A DNA stretch of 64,000 bases from Lachnospiraceae bacterium (GTDB taxonomy: Bacteria > Bacillota > Clostridia > Lachnospirales > Lachnospiraceae), in assembly GCA_017461725.1 (NCBI GenBank), contig JAFTXG010000028.1, forward strand, positions 186,001 to 250,000, read 5' to 3'. Under the pieces are notes generated by a model. The model saw only the letters and a program-made list of their open reading frames with translations. It ran no database searches and had not been told where the DNA came from. The position numbers were made by a program, and so were the translations under genes. Shown here in pieces: positions 1 through 7,482 of the stretch (position 1 is the stretch's first letter; each line of letters opens with the position of its first letter).

Positions 1-618
1 GAGCACGGTGGCGATCGCCGCCCCCTCTACGCCCATATCCAGCGCAAAGATAAAAATTGGATCCAGCACAATATTAATCACCGCACCGATCACGGTGGTG
101 AGCATACTCATTTTGGCAAAGCCCTGAGTAGTGATGAAGGGATTCATCCCCATAACAATCAGTACAAATACACTGCCAAGAATATAGATGCGCGCATAAT
201 CCACCGCATAGGGAAGTGTGACATCACTGGCGCCAAACCAGCGAAGCAGTGCAGGCGCAGTCACATAAAATACCCCAGTCAACACTACTGCCAGAATCAA
301 CAGCACCGTAAAACAGTTGGCCACGATCCTCTCCGCCCGCTCCATATCTTTCTTTCCCATGGCGATGGCCGCTCTCGGTGCGCCGCCGGCTCCCGCCAGC
401 ATAGCAAACGCCGTAATCAGCATCAAAATCGGGGTGAACAGACCCACACCGGTCAGCGCAGACGCACCAATCTCCGGAATATGTCCGATGTAAATACGAT
501 CCACAATATTATACAAAAGGTTGATGACCTGTCCGATCATCGCAGGAACGGCCAGCTTTACCATCAACAGCTTCACACTGGCGGATCCCATCTCCTGATT
601 CACTTTACCTGCTGCCAT
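1..618 (-). CDS. MATE family multidrug/toxin efflux transporter (C-terminus outside the window)
   Basis: The reading frame starts at ATG 618, preceded at good spacing by GGAG, and stays open to the window edge. About 206 residues are visible. The protein begins MAAGKVNQEMGSASVKLLMV and continues with hydrophobic helices containing VINLLYNIVDRIYIGHI and a Gly/Ala-rich stretch (AGAGGAPRAAIAMG), both typical of the N-terminal half of MATE sodium- or proton-coupled drug antiporters in the cytoplasmic membrane. Members are about 450 residues, so over half the gene lies outside. It appears to be a single gene with its own promoter at 721-749. The substrate cannot be told from sequence. Confidence 0.85.
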   Translation of the reverse strand, partial: MAAGKVNQEMGSASVKLLMVKLAVPAMIGQVINLLYNIVDRIYIGHIPEIGASALTGVGLFTPILMLITAFAMLAGAGGAPRAAIAMGKKDMERAERIVANCFTVLLILAVVLTGVFYVTAPALLRWFGASDVTLPYAVDYARIYILGSVFVLIVMGMNPFITTQGFAKMSMLTTVIGAVINIVLDPIFIFALDMGVEGAAIATVL

Positions 619-720
619 ATCAAAAACTCCGTTTGATCAATCAACCGTCATAACTTCGATGTCCGACAGTTAATATCCCCATAATCAAAAAAGCATGTAT
701 CATAAATGTCTTACCACTTA

Positions 721-749
721 ATAATACACGCTTTTTTTCAGACGGTCAA
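721..749 (-). promoter_or_regulatory. sigma-A-type promoter of the MATE gene
   Basis: On the minus strand TTGACC (744-749) is followed after 17 bp by TATTAT (721-726). It lies about 100 bp upstream of the MATE start codon. Confidence 0.55.
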
Positions 750-774
750 TATTTCTACCCTAAAATCCAACGAA

Positions 775-843
775 GTTGCAAAATAGCCGAAACTCATTTA
801 TCCAAAGAGCACCTCAAAAATAAACGAAAGAGAAACTCTCTCC
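775..843. repeat. dispersed intergenic repeat, copy 1 (partial)
   Basis: This stretch resembles 7334-7397. A block like GTTGCAAAATAGCCGAAAC is followed about 30 bp later by AAATAAAC and AGAGAAACT-CTC. Copy 2 carries a long inverted arm that is missing here. The rest of the 619-921 gap holds the MATE promoter and the imperfect palindrome at 853-895; no gene was seen in it. Confidence 0.45.
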
Positions 844-852
844 GGCCGCCGG

Positions 853-895
853 CGCTTAGTGAAGCCGAGCTGTCAGGCGATGGCTGAACTTAGCG
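853..895. repeat. imperfect inverted repeat downstream of the M20 peptidase gene
   Basis: The arms CGCTTAGTGAAGCC (853-866) and GGCTGAACTTAGCG (882-895) pair at 11 of 14 positions across a 15 bp loop. It lies just past the 3' end of the M20 gene. No clear T-run follows directly, so a terminator role is uncertain. Confidence 0.4.
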
Positions 896-921
896 TCCGC
901 TGCGAGACCTTCCCACTATCT

Positions 922-2079
922 TTACAGGCACATGGCCACCGCTGCCATGTATTTGGCTGACTCTGCCAGCGATTTGAGAATAGCATACTCCTCCGACGAG
1001 TGAATGCGCCCTCCGGCGACTCCCAGACTGTCGATACAGGGAATCCCCGCCTGAGTGATATACGCAGCGTCCGAGCCGCCGGGGCTGTGGACCGCTTTGC
1101 GGGGATCAAGCCCGTTTTGCAGATATATCTCATTCATCTGATTGAGAAGCTCCATGTTTCTCTCAGCGTATTCCATGGCGGGACGATAGCTGACCTGCTC
1201 CAGTCTGCACACACAGCCTTCCACCGTGGAAGTCTCCGCGATGTTCGCCACAATTTCTCTCGCACGCAGCTCCTCCGCGTTTGTCTTAAAGCGGATATCC
1301 GCCAGAAAACTGCACTGCTCCGCTACCGTGTTGGCCACCGTGCCGCCCTCGATCACGCCGCAGTTACAGGTGAGACCTTCCCGGTCCTTCATTTTCTCCA
1401 GTTCAATGATCTTATAGGCTGCCTCCGCGATGGCGTTCGCACCGTCCATACACTTGGAGGAATGGGCTGCCTTTCCGGTGATGTGGTAGCAGAAACGGAG
1501 AATGCCTTTTCGAACCAGAACCACATCCTGCTTCTTTTCGTCCGCAACACCTTCTGTATTTAAAAATGCTGCTGCCCCCTTCGCTTTCTCACACATAAAC
1601 GCGACCGTTTTCTTTCCACTGGTCTTGCTTCCTGTCTCCTCGTCGGACTGAAGGATCAGCTTTATCGGGCGCTCATTAAACCCAATCTGCGCCAGCGCGT
1701 CCATCGCCAGAAACGATGAGACACAGCCGCCCTTGCAGTCGATGACTCCCGGTCCGTAGATCTTTTCCTCGTCCATGCGCACCGCCGGAGTTCCGAAAAG
1801 TCCCACCGGGTGAACCGTATCCATATGTCCCGAGAAGCACACCGGCGCTTTTTTCGCATTCGGGTTCATGGTGATGCACGCGGCATCTCCCGCAGCGTCC
1901 TGTCTGGAAATCTCGATCTCCCAGCCCTGCTTTTCTGCCAGTGCGACGAAATAACGGCACACCGCATCAACGCCCGCCTTGTCATTCGTGGGACTCTCGA
2001 TATTGCACACATCCTCCCACACCTTGAGGTATGCCGGATAAAGCTCATCAATTTTCCGAAATAATGTTTCGCATCTCAT
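922..2079 (-). CDS. M20 family metallopeptidase (carboxypeptidase/deacylase type)
   Basis: This 385-residue cytosolic zinc hydrolase has the M20 signature: the metal His and Asp in GHMDTVHP (about residue 84), the bridging Asp in GPGVIDCKGG, the general base and metal Glu in SDEETGS, and a C-terminal metal His in GRIHSSEE. The central segment HITGKAAHSSKCMDGANAI matches the lid/dimerisation domain. Family members remove C-terminal residues or acyl groups from peptides and amino acids, for example glutamate carboxypeptidase and ArgE/DapE-like enzymes; the substrate is not predictable here. It is transcribed divergently from a LysR regulator across a dyad-rich gap, so that regulator probably controls it. 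Confidence 0.85.
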   Translation of the reverse strand: MRCETLFRKIDELYPAYLKVWEDVCNIESPTNDKAGVDAVCRYFVALAEKQGWEIEISRQDAAGDAACITMNPNAKKAPVCFSGHMDTVHPVGLFGTPAVRMDEEKIYGPGVIDCKGGCVSSFLAMDALAQIGFNERPIKLILQSDEETGSKTSGKKTVAFMCEKAKGAAAFLNTEGVADEKKQDVVLVRKGILRFCYHITGKAAHSSKCMDGANAIAEAAYKIIELEKMKDREGLTCNCGVIEGGTVANTVAEQCSFLADIRFKTNAEELRAREIVANIAETSTVEGCVCRLEQVSYRPAMEYAERNMELLNQMNEIYLQNGLDPRKAVHSPGGSDAAYITQAGIPCIDSLGVAGGRIHSSEEYAILKSLAESAKYMAAVAMCL

Positions 2080-2143
2080 CTTTGTTTATCCTTCAAAATA
2101 ACGTCAATCCAAATCCGTACCACGGTAAAACAGTTGATTATAA

Positions 2144-2177
2144 TTTGATTATATCTCCGTTCCATGATATAATCAAA
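2144..2177. promoter_or_regulatory. palindromic LysR-type operator in the divergent promoter region
   Basis: TTTGATTATATC (2144-2155) and GATATAATCAAA (2166-2177) form a perfect 12 bp inverted repeat around a 10 bp spacer. A further direct copy of TTGATTATA starts at 2134. The dyad contains TATAAT-like hexamers on both strands and lies between the M20 gene and lysR, the usual place for an LTTR recognition site. Confidence 0.5.
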
Positions 2178-2224
2178 TACAGATATCTATATACAAGTTA
2201 TAAATTGTATTTATAGGAGGCATT

Positions 2225-3202
2225 ATGCTCGACACACTCTCCAAATATGTTTACGAGGTCTATCGCTGCAAGAGCGTTTCGGCCGCGGCGAAAAAACTGT
2301 ACCTCTCTCAACCGGCTCTCAGCACTGCGATCAAGAAAGCTGAGGAAGAACTGGGTGCTGTCATCTTTAACCGAAAGACAATCCCCTTCACCCTGACCGC
2401 CGAGGGGAAAATTTACATTGATGCCATCGAAAAGGTTATTCTTCTTGAACAGCAGACCCATGATCGCATTCAGGACATGTATGAGATCAGGGGCGGCGTG
2501 CTGAATATCGCCACCTCCACCAACCTCTCCTACTATGTCATTCCGAAGATTTGTGAGCTGTTTTGCGCAAAATATCCCCATGTGGATATCAACATCACGC
2601 CCACCGACACCTCCGAGCTTGTCGGCATGCTGACCAAAAGCACCGCCGATCTGGTCTTTATCCCTACGGAGGAAAGTGCTCCCGGCTTTACCATCATACC
2701 TCTTCTGGAAGAAAATCTGGTGGTCGCAGTGCGGCGCGATTTTGACGGAGTACAGCCCCTCCTCCCCTGTGCCCTCTCCTACGCCGACGTAATCAGCCGT
2801 AATTTCCCGGAGGAAAAGCAGATCAGAGACATGACTGTCTTTCGCGGAATCGATTTTATCTACTCGCCACCGGACAGCAATATTTTCAAAAAGCGAAAGC
2901 TGATCTTCGGTGAATCCAGCTCCTCGCCGTACATCAACACACACTCGCCCAACCAGCGGCTCAACTATAATCTGATGCAGTCCGGATTCGGCGCACTGCT
3001 CACCACCGACGCGGATGTGGCTACCATGCCGCCGAACAATAGCTGCGTTTATTTTGCACTGCAAAATCCGGCGGCAAAACAGACCTTCTCCATCGCTCAC
3101 GGAAAGGTGGCGGATTCGCCTACCTACAAGCTGGTCACCGAATTTATCCGCACCGCAGAGGAATTTTTCGACTGTGAGAATCCGCTGAAGAAAATCATGT
3201 GA
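2225..3202 (+). CDS. LysR family transcriptional regulator
   Basis: This 325-residue protein has an N-terminal winged helix-turn-helix (residues 1-60: VSAAAKKLYLSQPALSTAIK, then EELGAVIFNRKT), a linker helix, and a substrate-binding-like effector domain from about residue 90 (GVLNIATSTNLSYYVIPKI). The start ATG is preceded by AGGAGG. The length is slightly above the usual 290-310. Divergence from the M20 peptidase gene suggests it senses a substrate or product of that enzyme and also represses itself; this is inferred from arrangement only. Confidence 0.88.
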   Translation: MLDTLSKYVYEVYRCKSVSAAAKKLYLSQPALSTAIKKAEEELGAVIFNRKTIPFTLTAEGKIYIDAIEKVILLEQQTHDRIQDMYEIRGGVLNIATSTNLSYYVIPKICELFCAKYPHVDINITPTDTSELVGMLTKSTADLVFIPTEESAPGFTIIPLLEENLVVAVRRDFDGVQPLLPCALSYADVISRNFPEEKQIRDMTVFRGIDFIYSPPDSNIFKKRKLIFGESSSSPYINTHSPNQRLNYNLMQSGFGALLTTDADVATMPPNNSCVYFALQNPAAKQTFSIAHGKVADSPTYKLVTEFIRTAEEFFDCENPLKKIM

Positions 3203-3210
3203 AGGGTAGC

Positions 3211-3271
3211 AGAAGGGGCTGTTACAAAAGGGCAAATCCAAACTTCTGCCCTTTTGCAAACAGCCCCTTCT
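3211..3271. terminator. bidirectional terminator between lysR and the copper ATPase gene
   Basis: A very long hairpin pairs AGAAGGGGCTGTT (from 3211) with AACAGCCCCTTCT (to 3271), with an inner stem of AAAAGGGCA against TGCCCTTTT. It separates two convergent genes. Confidence 0.75.
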
Positions 3272-3306
3272 ATCTTGTCACGCACTCCAAAATTCGAATC
3301 AACCAC

Positions 3307-3516
3307 TTACTCCACAGAAAGCACAGTGTAATCCTGATCTTCCACGGCTTTCTTCAGCACATCATCTGCAACATCTGCATTCAGCTTAACCACTGCGGTT
3401 CCAGCCTCGTGGCTTACCACCGCCTCATCTACCTCGGGCAGCTTTTCCAGCACCTTCTTCACTCTGGCCTCACAGTGGCCGCACATCATTCCTTCGATTT
3501 TCATTGTCTTTTCCAT
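3307..3516 (-). CDS. possible CopZ-like copper chaperone made by internal initiation within copA
   Basis: Inside copA and in the same frame, ATG 3516 is preceded by GGAGGG (3524-3529) with a 7 bp gap, an ideal ribosome binding site. Translation from there would give a 69-residue free HMA domain (MEKTMKIEGMMCGHCEARVK onward), the size of CopZ copper chaperones. The arrangement looks like adjacent copA and copZ genes that became one frame, with the chaperone start kept. Whether the short product is made cannot be seen from sequence. The alternative is that the site is a relic of a gene fusion. Confidence 0.5.
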   Translation of the reverse strand: MEKTMKIEGMMCGHCEARVKKVLEKLPEVDEAVVSHEAGTAVVKLNADVADDVLKKAVEDQDYTVLSVE

Positions 3517-6003
3517 GGTTGTTCCCTCCATTTCGTTATTGTTGTTTTCATGATTAAGATCATCCGGCATAGCACATGCGGCATCACCGTATGCGGATTC
3601 ACCGTATGCGGATTCACCGGTTGTTTCTTCATAAGCATTTACAGTTTCACCGATTTTTGCTTTCTCGTCAGTGTTTTCGTTTTTCTCCACACTCTTCCGC
3701 CGGATCGGCTTGTCCTTGCCTGCATCGTGAACCTTGAACAGATTCAGTCTGAGGGCGTTGGTCACCACGCAGAAGCTGGAAAGGCTCATAGCCGCCGCGC
3801 CGAACATGGGATTTAACTCCCAGCCAAAGATCGGGATCCACACACCTGCTGCCAGCGGAATGCCGATGACATTGTAGAAAAATGCCCAGAACAGATTCTC
3901 GTGAATATTCTTCAGTGTCGCACGGCTTAAGCGGATCGCCGCCGGCACATCGGAAAGCTTGCTCTTCATCAGAACAACGTCCGCCGCGTCGATGGCAATG
4001 TCCGTGCCTGCGCCGATGGCAATGCCGATGTCCGCTCTGGTCAGCGCAGGGGCATCGTTGATGCCGTCGCCGACCATGGCCACCTTGCCCTTCTGCTGAA
4101 GCTCACGGATCACGCTCTCCTTGCCGTCGGGAAGCACACCCGCGATGACCTGATCCACGCCGGCCTGTCTGCCGATAGCCCTCGCAGTGCGCTCATTGTC
4201 ACCGGTCAGCATGACCACATGAATGCCCATGTTCTGCAGCTCACGGACCGCCCGGGGGCTGTCCTCCTTGATCACGTCTGCCACTGCGATGATACCTAAA
4301 AGACGTTCGTCCATGGCGAAGAACAGAGGGGTCTTGCCCTCCTCGGCAAGGGCTTCTGCTTTTTTGTTCATGTATGCCGGAACCTTTATCTTGCTGCCGA
4401 TAAATTTGCCGCTGCCACCTATCAGCTGATGTTTCCTGCTCTCAGCTCCACCGATCACCGCCGTCAGTCCATTGCCGGGCAATGCCTCAAATTCAGAAAC
4501 CTCTGAAACCTGGATCTCATGCTCTGTCGCATAATCCATGATGGCTCTCGCCAGCGGATGCTCGCTTTTCTGCTCCAGCGCCGCCGCGTATTCCATCAGT
4601 TCTTTCTCTGTATATCCGTCAGCAGCCAGAATATCCGTCACCTTGGGTTCACCGCTGGTGATGGTTCCGGTTTTATCCAGCGCGACGATCTCCATCTTGC
4701 CGGCCTCCTCCAGAGAGACAGCCGTCTTGAACATGATACCGTTCTTCGCGCCCATGCCGTTGCCCACCATGATGGCAACCGGGGTCGCCAAACCGAGCGC
4801 ACAGGGACAGCTGATCACCAGCACGGAGATGCCTCTCGCCAGCGCAAACCCAATGGTCTCTCCGGCAATCAGCCACACTAAAGTGGTGATGACCGCAATG
4901 GTGATGACCGCAGGGACAAACACGCCGGATACCTTATCCGCTACCTTGGCGATGGGTGCCTTGGTCGCCGCCGCATCGCTGACCATCTGGATGATCTGTG
5001 ACAGGGTCGTATCCTCGCCGACTCTGGTGGCCTGACAGGTCAGAAATCCGGATTGATTGAGGGTCGCCGCCGATACTGCATCGCCCTCCACTTTGTCCAC
5101 GGGAATACTCTCTCCGGTCAGAGCTGCCTCATTGACCGCGCTGTGGCCGTCAAGCACCACACCGTCCACCGGGATATTCTCGCCGGGGCGGACCACAAAC
5201 ACATCGCCCTTCATCACCTGGTCGATGGAAACCTCAATCTCCTGACCGTCTCTCACCAGCGTAGCAGTCTTCGGTGCCAGCTTCATCAGGCTTTTCAGCG
5301 CGTCGGTAGTCTTTCCCTTGGAGCGGGCCTCCAACATCTTTCCCACGGTGATCAGGGTCAGGATCATGGCCGCCGACTCAAAATAAAACTCATGCATATA
5401 GTCCATGACACCGGCCATATCGCCCCTCATCTGGGCATCGGTCATGGCAAACAGGGCGTAAGTGCTGTACACAAAGGCCGCGCCTGAGCCAAGGGCCACC
5501 AGCGTGTCCATGTTGGGGGCTCTGTGCCACAGGCTTTTAAATCCACTGATAAAAAACTTCTGATTGATGACCATGACAATGATGGTCAACAAAAGCTGTG
5601 CCAGTCCCATGGCCACATGATTCTCTGAGAGAAATGCCGGAAGTGGCCATCCCCACATCATGTGTCCCATGGAAATGTACATGAGGACAATCAAAAAGCC
5701 CAGGGAGGAAAACAGCCTCTGTTTCAGAAGCGGAGTCTCCCGGTCCTTCAGCATATCCTCGGCCTCCGCGGCTTTTAACGTTGCCTTTCCGTTTTCAGTT
5801 GCCGCTCCTTTCACTGATGCTCCGTAGCCTGCCTCCTCGACTGCGCGGATAACATCCGCAGAGGCGGCAGTTCCCTCCACTCCCATGGAGTTGGTCAGAA
5901 GGCTGACTGAACAGGAGGTGACACCGGGGACTTTGGATACGGCTTTTTCTACACGGGCGCTGCAGGCAGCACAGCTCATGCCCGTCACTGTATATTGTTC
6001 CAT
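3307..6003 (-). CDS. copA: copper-translocating P1B-type ATPase with an N-terminal and a C-terminal heavy-metal domain
   Basis: The 898-residue protein exports Cu(I) across the membrane. Residues 1-70 form an HMA domain with the copper site MSCAACSAR. A membrane helix bundle follows, then the actuator domain (LTGESIPVDK), the ion-path motif CPC in SCPCALGLATPVA, the phosphorylation site DKTGTITSGE, the nucleotide-site motif SEHPLARAI, and the hinge GDGINDAPAL. After the last helices a roughly 80-residue charged linker leads to a second HMA domain with MMCGHCEARV. A linker stretch is a short tandem repeat (ESAYG twice). That second domain has its own ribosome binding site (see 3307-3516). The promoter overlaps a CsoR-type operator. 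No csoR gene is in the window. Confidence 0.93.
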   Translation of the reverse strand: MEQYTVTGMSCAACSARVEKAVSKVPGVTSCSVSLLTNSMGVEGTAASADVIRAVEEAGYGASVKGAATENGKATLKAAEAEDMLKDRETPLLKQRLFSSLGFLIVLMYISMGHMMWGWPLPAFLSENHVAMGLAQLLLTIIVMVINQKFFISGFKSLWHRAPNMDTLVALGSGAAFVYSTYALFAMTDAQMRGDMAGVMDYMHEFYFESAAMILTLITVGKMLEARSKGKTTDALKSLMKLAPKTATLVRDGQEIEVSIDQVMKGDVFVVRPGENIPVDGVVLDGHSAVNEAALTGESIPVDKVEGDAVSAATLNQSGFLTCQATRVGEDTTLSQIIQMVSDAAATKAPIAKVADKVSGVFVPAVITIAVITTLVWLIAGETIGFALARGISVLVISCPCALGLATPVAIMVGNGMGAKNGIMFKTAVSLEEAGKMEIVALDKTGTITSGEPKVTDILAADGYTEKELMEYAAALEQKSEHPLARAIMDYATEHEIQVSEVSEFEALPGNGLTAVIGGAESRKHQLIGGSGKFIGSKIKVPAYMNKKAEALAEEGKTPLFFAMDERLLGIIAVADVIKEDSPRAVRELQNMGIHVVMLTGDNERTARAIGRQAGVDQVIAGVLPDGKESVIRELQQKGKVAMVGDGINDAPALTRADIGIAIGAGTDIAIDAADVVLMKSKLSDVPAAIRLSRATLKNIHENLFWAFFYNVIGIPLAAGVWIPIFGWELNPMFGAAAMSLSSFCVVTNALRLNLFKVHDAGKDKPIRRKSVEKNENTDEKAKIGETVNAYEETTGESAYGESAYGDAACAMPDDLNHENNNNEMEGTTMEKTMKIEGMMCGHCEARVKKVLEKLPEVDEAVVSHEAGTAVVKLNADVADDVLKKAVEDQDYTVLSVE

Positions 6004-6032
6004 ATTAGACCTCCTTATAAAATATATCTTTC

Positions 6033-6163
6033 GCAGTGCGGGCTCGATTCCGCTGACGCTTCATCTCGCTCTCGTACATTCGCACTATGTGCGGGAAGAG
6101 ACGTAAGTCCCCTCTCGTGAGCAAGCTCCCGCGGGGACTTACGTCTCTTCCCGCCCGCACTGC
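6033..6163. repeat. nested palindrome in the copA 5' untranslated region
   Basis: The 22 bp arms at 6091-6112 and 6133-6154 are perfectly complementary (first half GCGGGAAGAGACGTAAGTCC), with a 20 bp loop. Outside them GCAGTGCGGG (6033-6042) pairs with CCCGCACTGC (6154-6163). The structure fills most of the leader between the copA promoter and its start codon. It could be a mobile palindromic element or an RNA control element. It has no T-run. Confidence 0.65.
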
Positions 6164-6174
6164 TCTTTGCTTCT

Positions 6175-6203
6175 AGCATATACCCCCTCGGGGTATCTGT
6201 CAA
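6175..6203 (-). promoter_or_regulatory. copA promoter with a CsoR-type operator in its spacer
   Basis: On the minus strand TTGACA (6198-6203) is separated by 17 bp from TATGCT (6175-6180). The spacer is filled by the near-palindrome ATACCCCCTCGGGGTAT (6180-6196, as read on the plus strand). It resembles the ATACCC-GGGTAT operators bound by the Cu(I)-sensing repressor CsoR in Firmicutes. A repressor bound there would block RNA polymerase, and copper would release it. Confidence 0.7.
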
Positions 6204-6337
6204 GTGTTTTCTTTCTCTTGTTATAGTCTTTTTCCTGTCGACATGCACACTGTCGACATACACACTGCCACTAACACAGCTTCCAGCGTTTTCAACTGTC
6301 CGTTTATCTTTTCAACGCACAATCAACAGCACGGTTA

Positions 6338-6366
6338 TTGCCCCTCACCGACCTATCCTGTATAAT
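6338..6366 (+). promoter_or_regulatory. sigma-A-type promoter upstream of the TauE/SafE gene
   Basis: TTGCCC (6338-6343) and TATAAT (6361-6366) are 17 bp apart. About 210 bp of leader follow before the start codon. The leader holds no gene I can support. Slightly upstream, at about 6237-6268, a 15 bp sequence (GTCGACATGCACACT) is directly repeated with one change. Confidence 0.55.
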
Positions 6367-6579
6367 TATGCTCAGGCTAAGCGCTTACCACTTCTTTTTC
6401 GGAGGATATCATTATCTGACACGGATGAAAATGCTGAGTCTCTCCATTGACAAACTCACCTCAACTGGATATAGTTAATGCAGATGTATTTTGACCATCT
6501 GTATAATCCAAAGAGCTATGCAAATTAACATAGCTACCGGCTTGCTAATTTTCAACAGCCCTTTACGAGGAGTGTATTT

Positions 6580-7308
6580 ATGGACGGATTACTAACTTAT
6601 CTGCTAATGATCATCATCTGCTTTGGAGGCAGCTTTGTTCAGCGCGTCAGCGGATTTGGCTTTGGCATTTTTGTGATGCTGTTTTTCCCGTATTTTATGC
6701 CCTCCCACGCTTTCGCGGCAGCTACATCCAGTCTGCTTTCCTGCTTTACCTCTATATACAACGCGATCCGGCAGCGAAAGTATCTCCGCATCATGCTTGT
6801 ACTGCCCATGCTCATCGCCTCATTGATCACGCTTCCGATCGCCATCAAATTTTCCTCCTCAGCGCCGGAAACCGTCATGAAACGATTATTGGGTATCGTT
6901 CTGATCGGACTGAGCATTTATTTTCTGTATTTCAGCGCGCGGATCCACATGAAGCCAAACGCCAAAAACAGCTTTTTATCAGGAGCATTGAGCGGCACGC
7001 TCAGCGGTCTGTTCTCCACCGGAGGACCACCTGCAGTCATTTATCTGCTCCATGCCACCTCCGATAAGCTGGTGTATTTCGCTACCCTTCAGACCTTTTT
7101 TGCCATATCTAATATCTACTCCACCACCGTTCGAGCCATCAACGGCATTATTGACCGAAATGTATTGCTTCACGTCGCTGTCGGCCTCATCGGCTGTTGC
7201 CTCGGAAACTGGATCGGCGGACAGACCTTCGACAAACTGGACGGTCAGAAGCTGAAGCGGATCATTTATATCGGCATGATCGTCAGCGGGGTGCTGATGA
7301 TGCTGTAA
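6580..7308 (+). CDS. TauE/SafE family membrane transporter
   Basis: This 242-residue protein is almost entirely hydrophobic, with about seven to eight helices. It begins MDGLLTYLLMIIICFGGSFV and has the duplicated glycine-rich motifs of the family, RVSGFGFGIFV near the N-terminus and SGLFSTGGPPAVIYLL in the second half. TauE/SafE proteins move sulfite, sulfoacetate and other small anions across the cytoplasmic membrane. Length and topology are normal for the family. A weak GAGG precedes the start. Single gene; the substrate is unknown. Confidence 0.82.
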   Translation: MDGLLTYLLMIIICFGGSFVQRVSGFGFGIFVMLFFPYFMPSHAFAAATSSLLSCFTSIYNAIRQRKYLRIMLVLPMLIASLITLPIAIKFSSSAPETVMKRLLGIVLIGLSIYFLYFSARIHMKPNAKNSFLSGALSGTLSGLFSTGGPPAVIYLLHATSDKLVYFATLQTFFAISNIYSTTVRAINGIIDRNVLLHVAVGLIGCCLGNWIGGQTFDKLDGQKLKRIIYIGMIVSGVLMML

Positions 7309-7333
7309 ACAAAAATTAATCTAAGAATGTACG

Positions 7334-7422
7334 GGTGCGAAATCGCCGAAACGACGTTAAAAAACGACCTTCAGAAATAAACTTAGAGAAACTTCTCGGG
7401 TTTATTCTGATAGGTCGCTTTT
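7334..7422. repeat. dispersed intergenic repeat, copy 2, ending in a hairpin
   Basis: Shares the blocks GGTGCGAAATCGCCGAAAC and AGAAATAAAC..AGAGAAACT with 775-843. Here the second half forms a hairpin: CGACCTTCAGAAATAAAC (7365-7382) pairs with GTTTATTCTGATAGGTCG (7400-7417) except for one bulged base and one mismatch, followed by CTTTT. It probably also terminates transcription of the TauE/SafE gene. Just after it the 16-mer TTTTATAATTACATGG occurs twice within 40 bp. Confidence 0.55.
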
Positions 7423-7482
7423 ATAATTACATGGTGGCATTTTTATAATTACATGGAGTCGCTTTTTCGCATCAGCCCTTAA

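Noticed and set aside
6415..6476. Possible 17-residue peptide before the TauE/SafE gene
   Set aside because: The nearest GGAGG is about 20 bp from the ATG, too far, and there is no sign of coding constraint.
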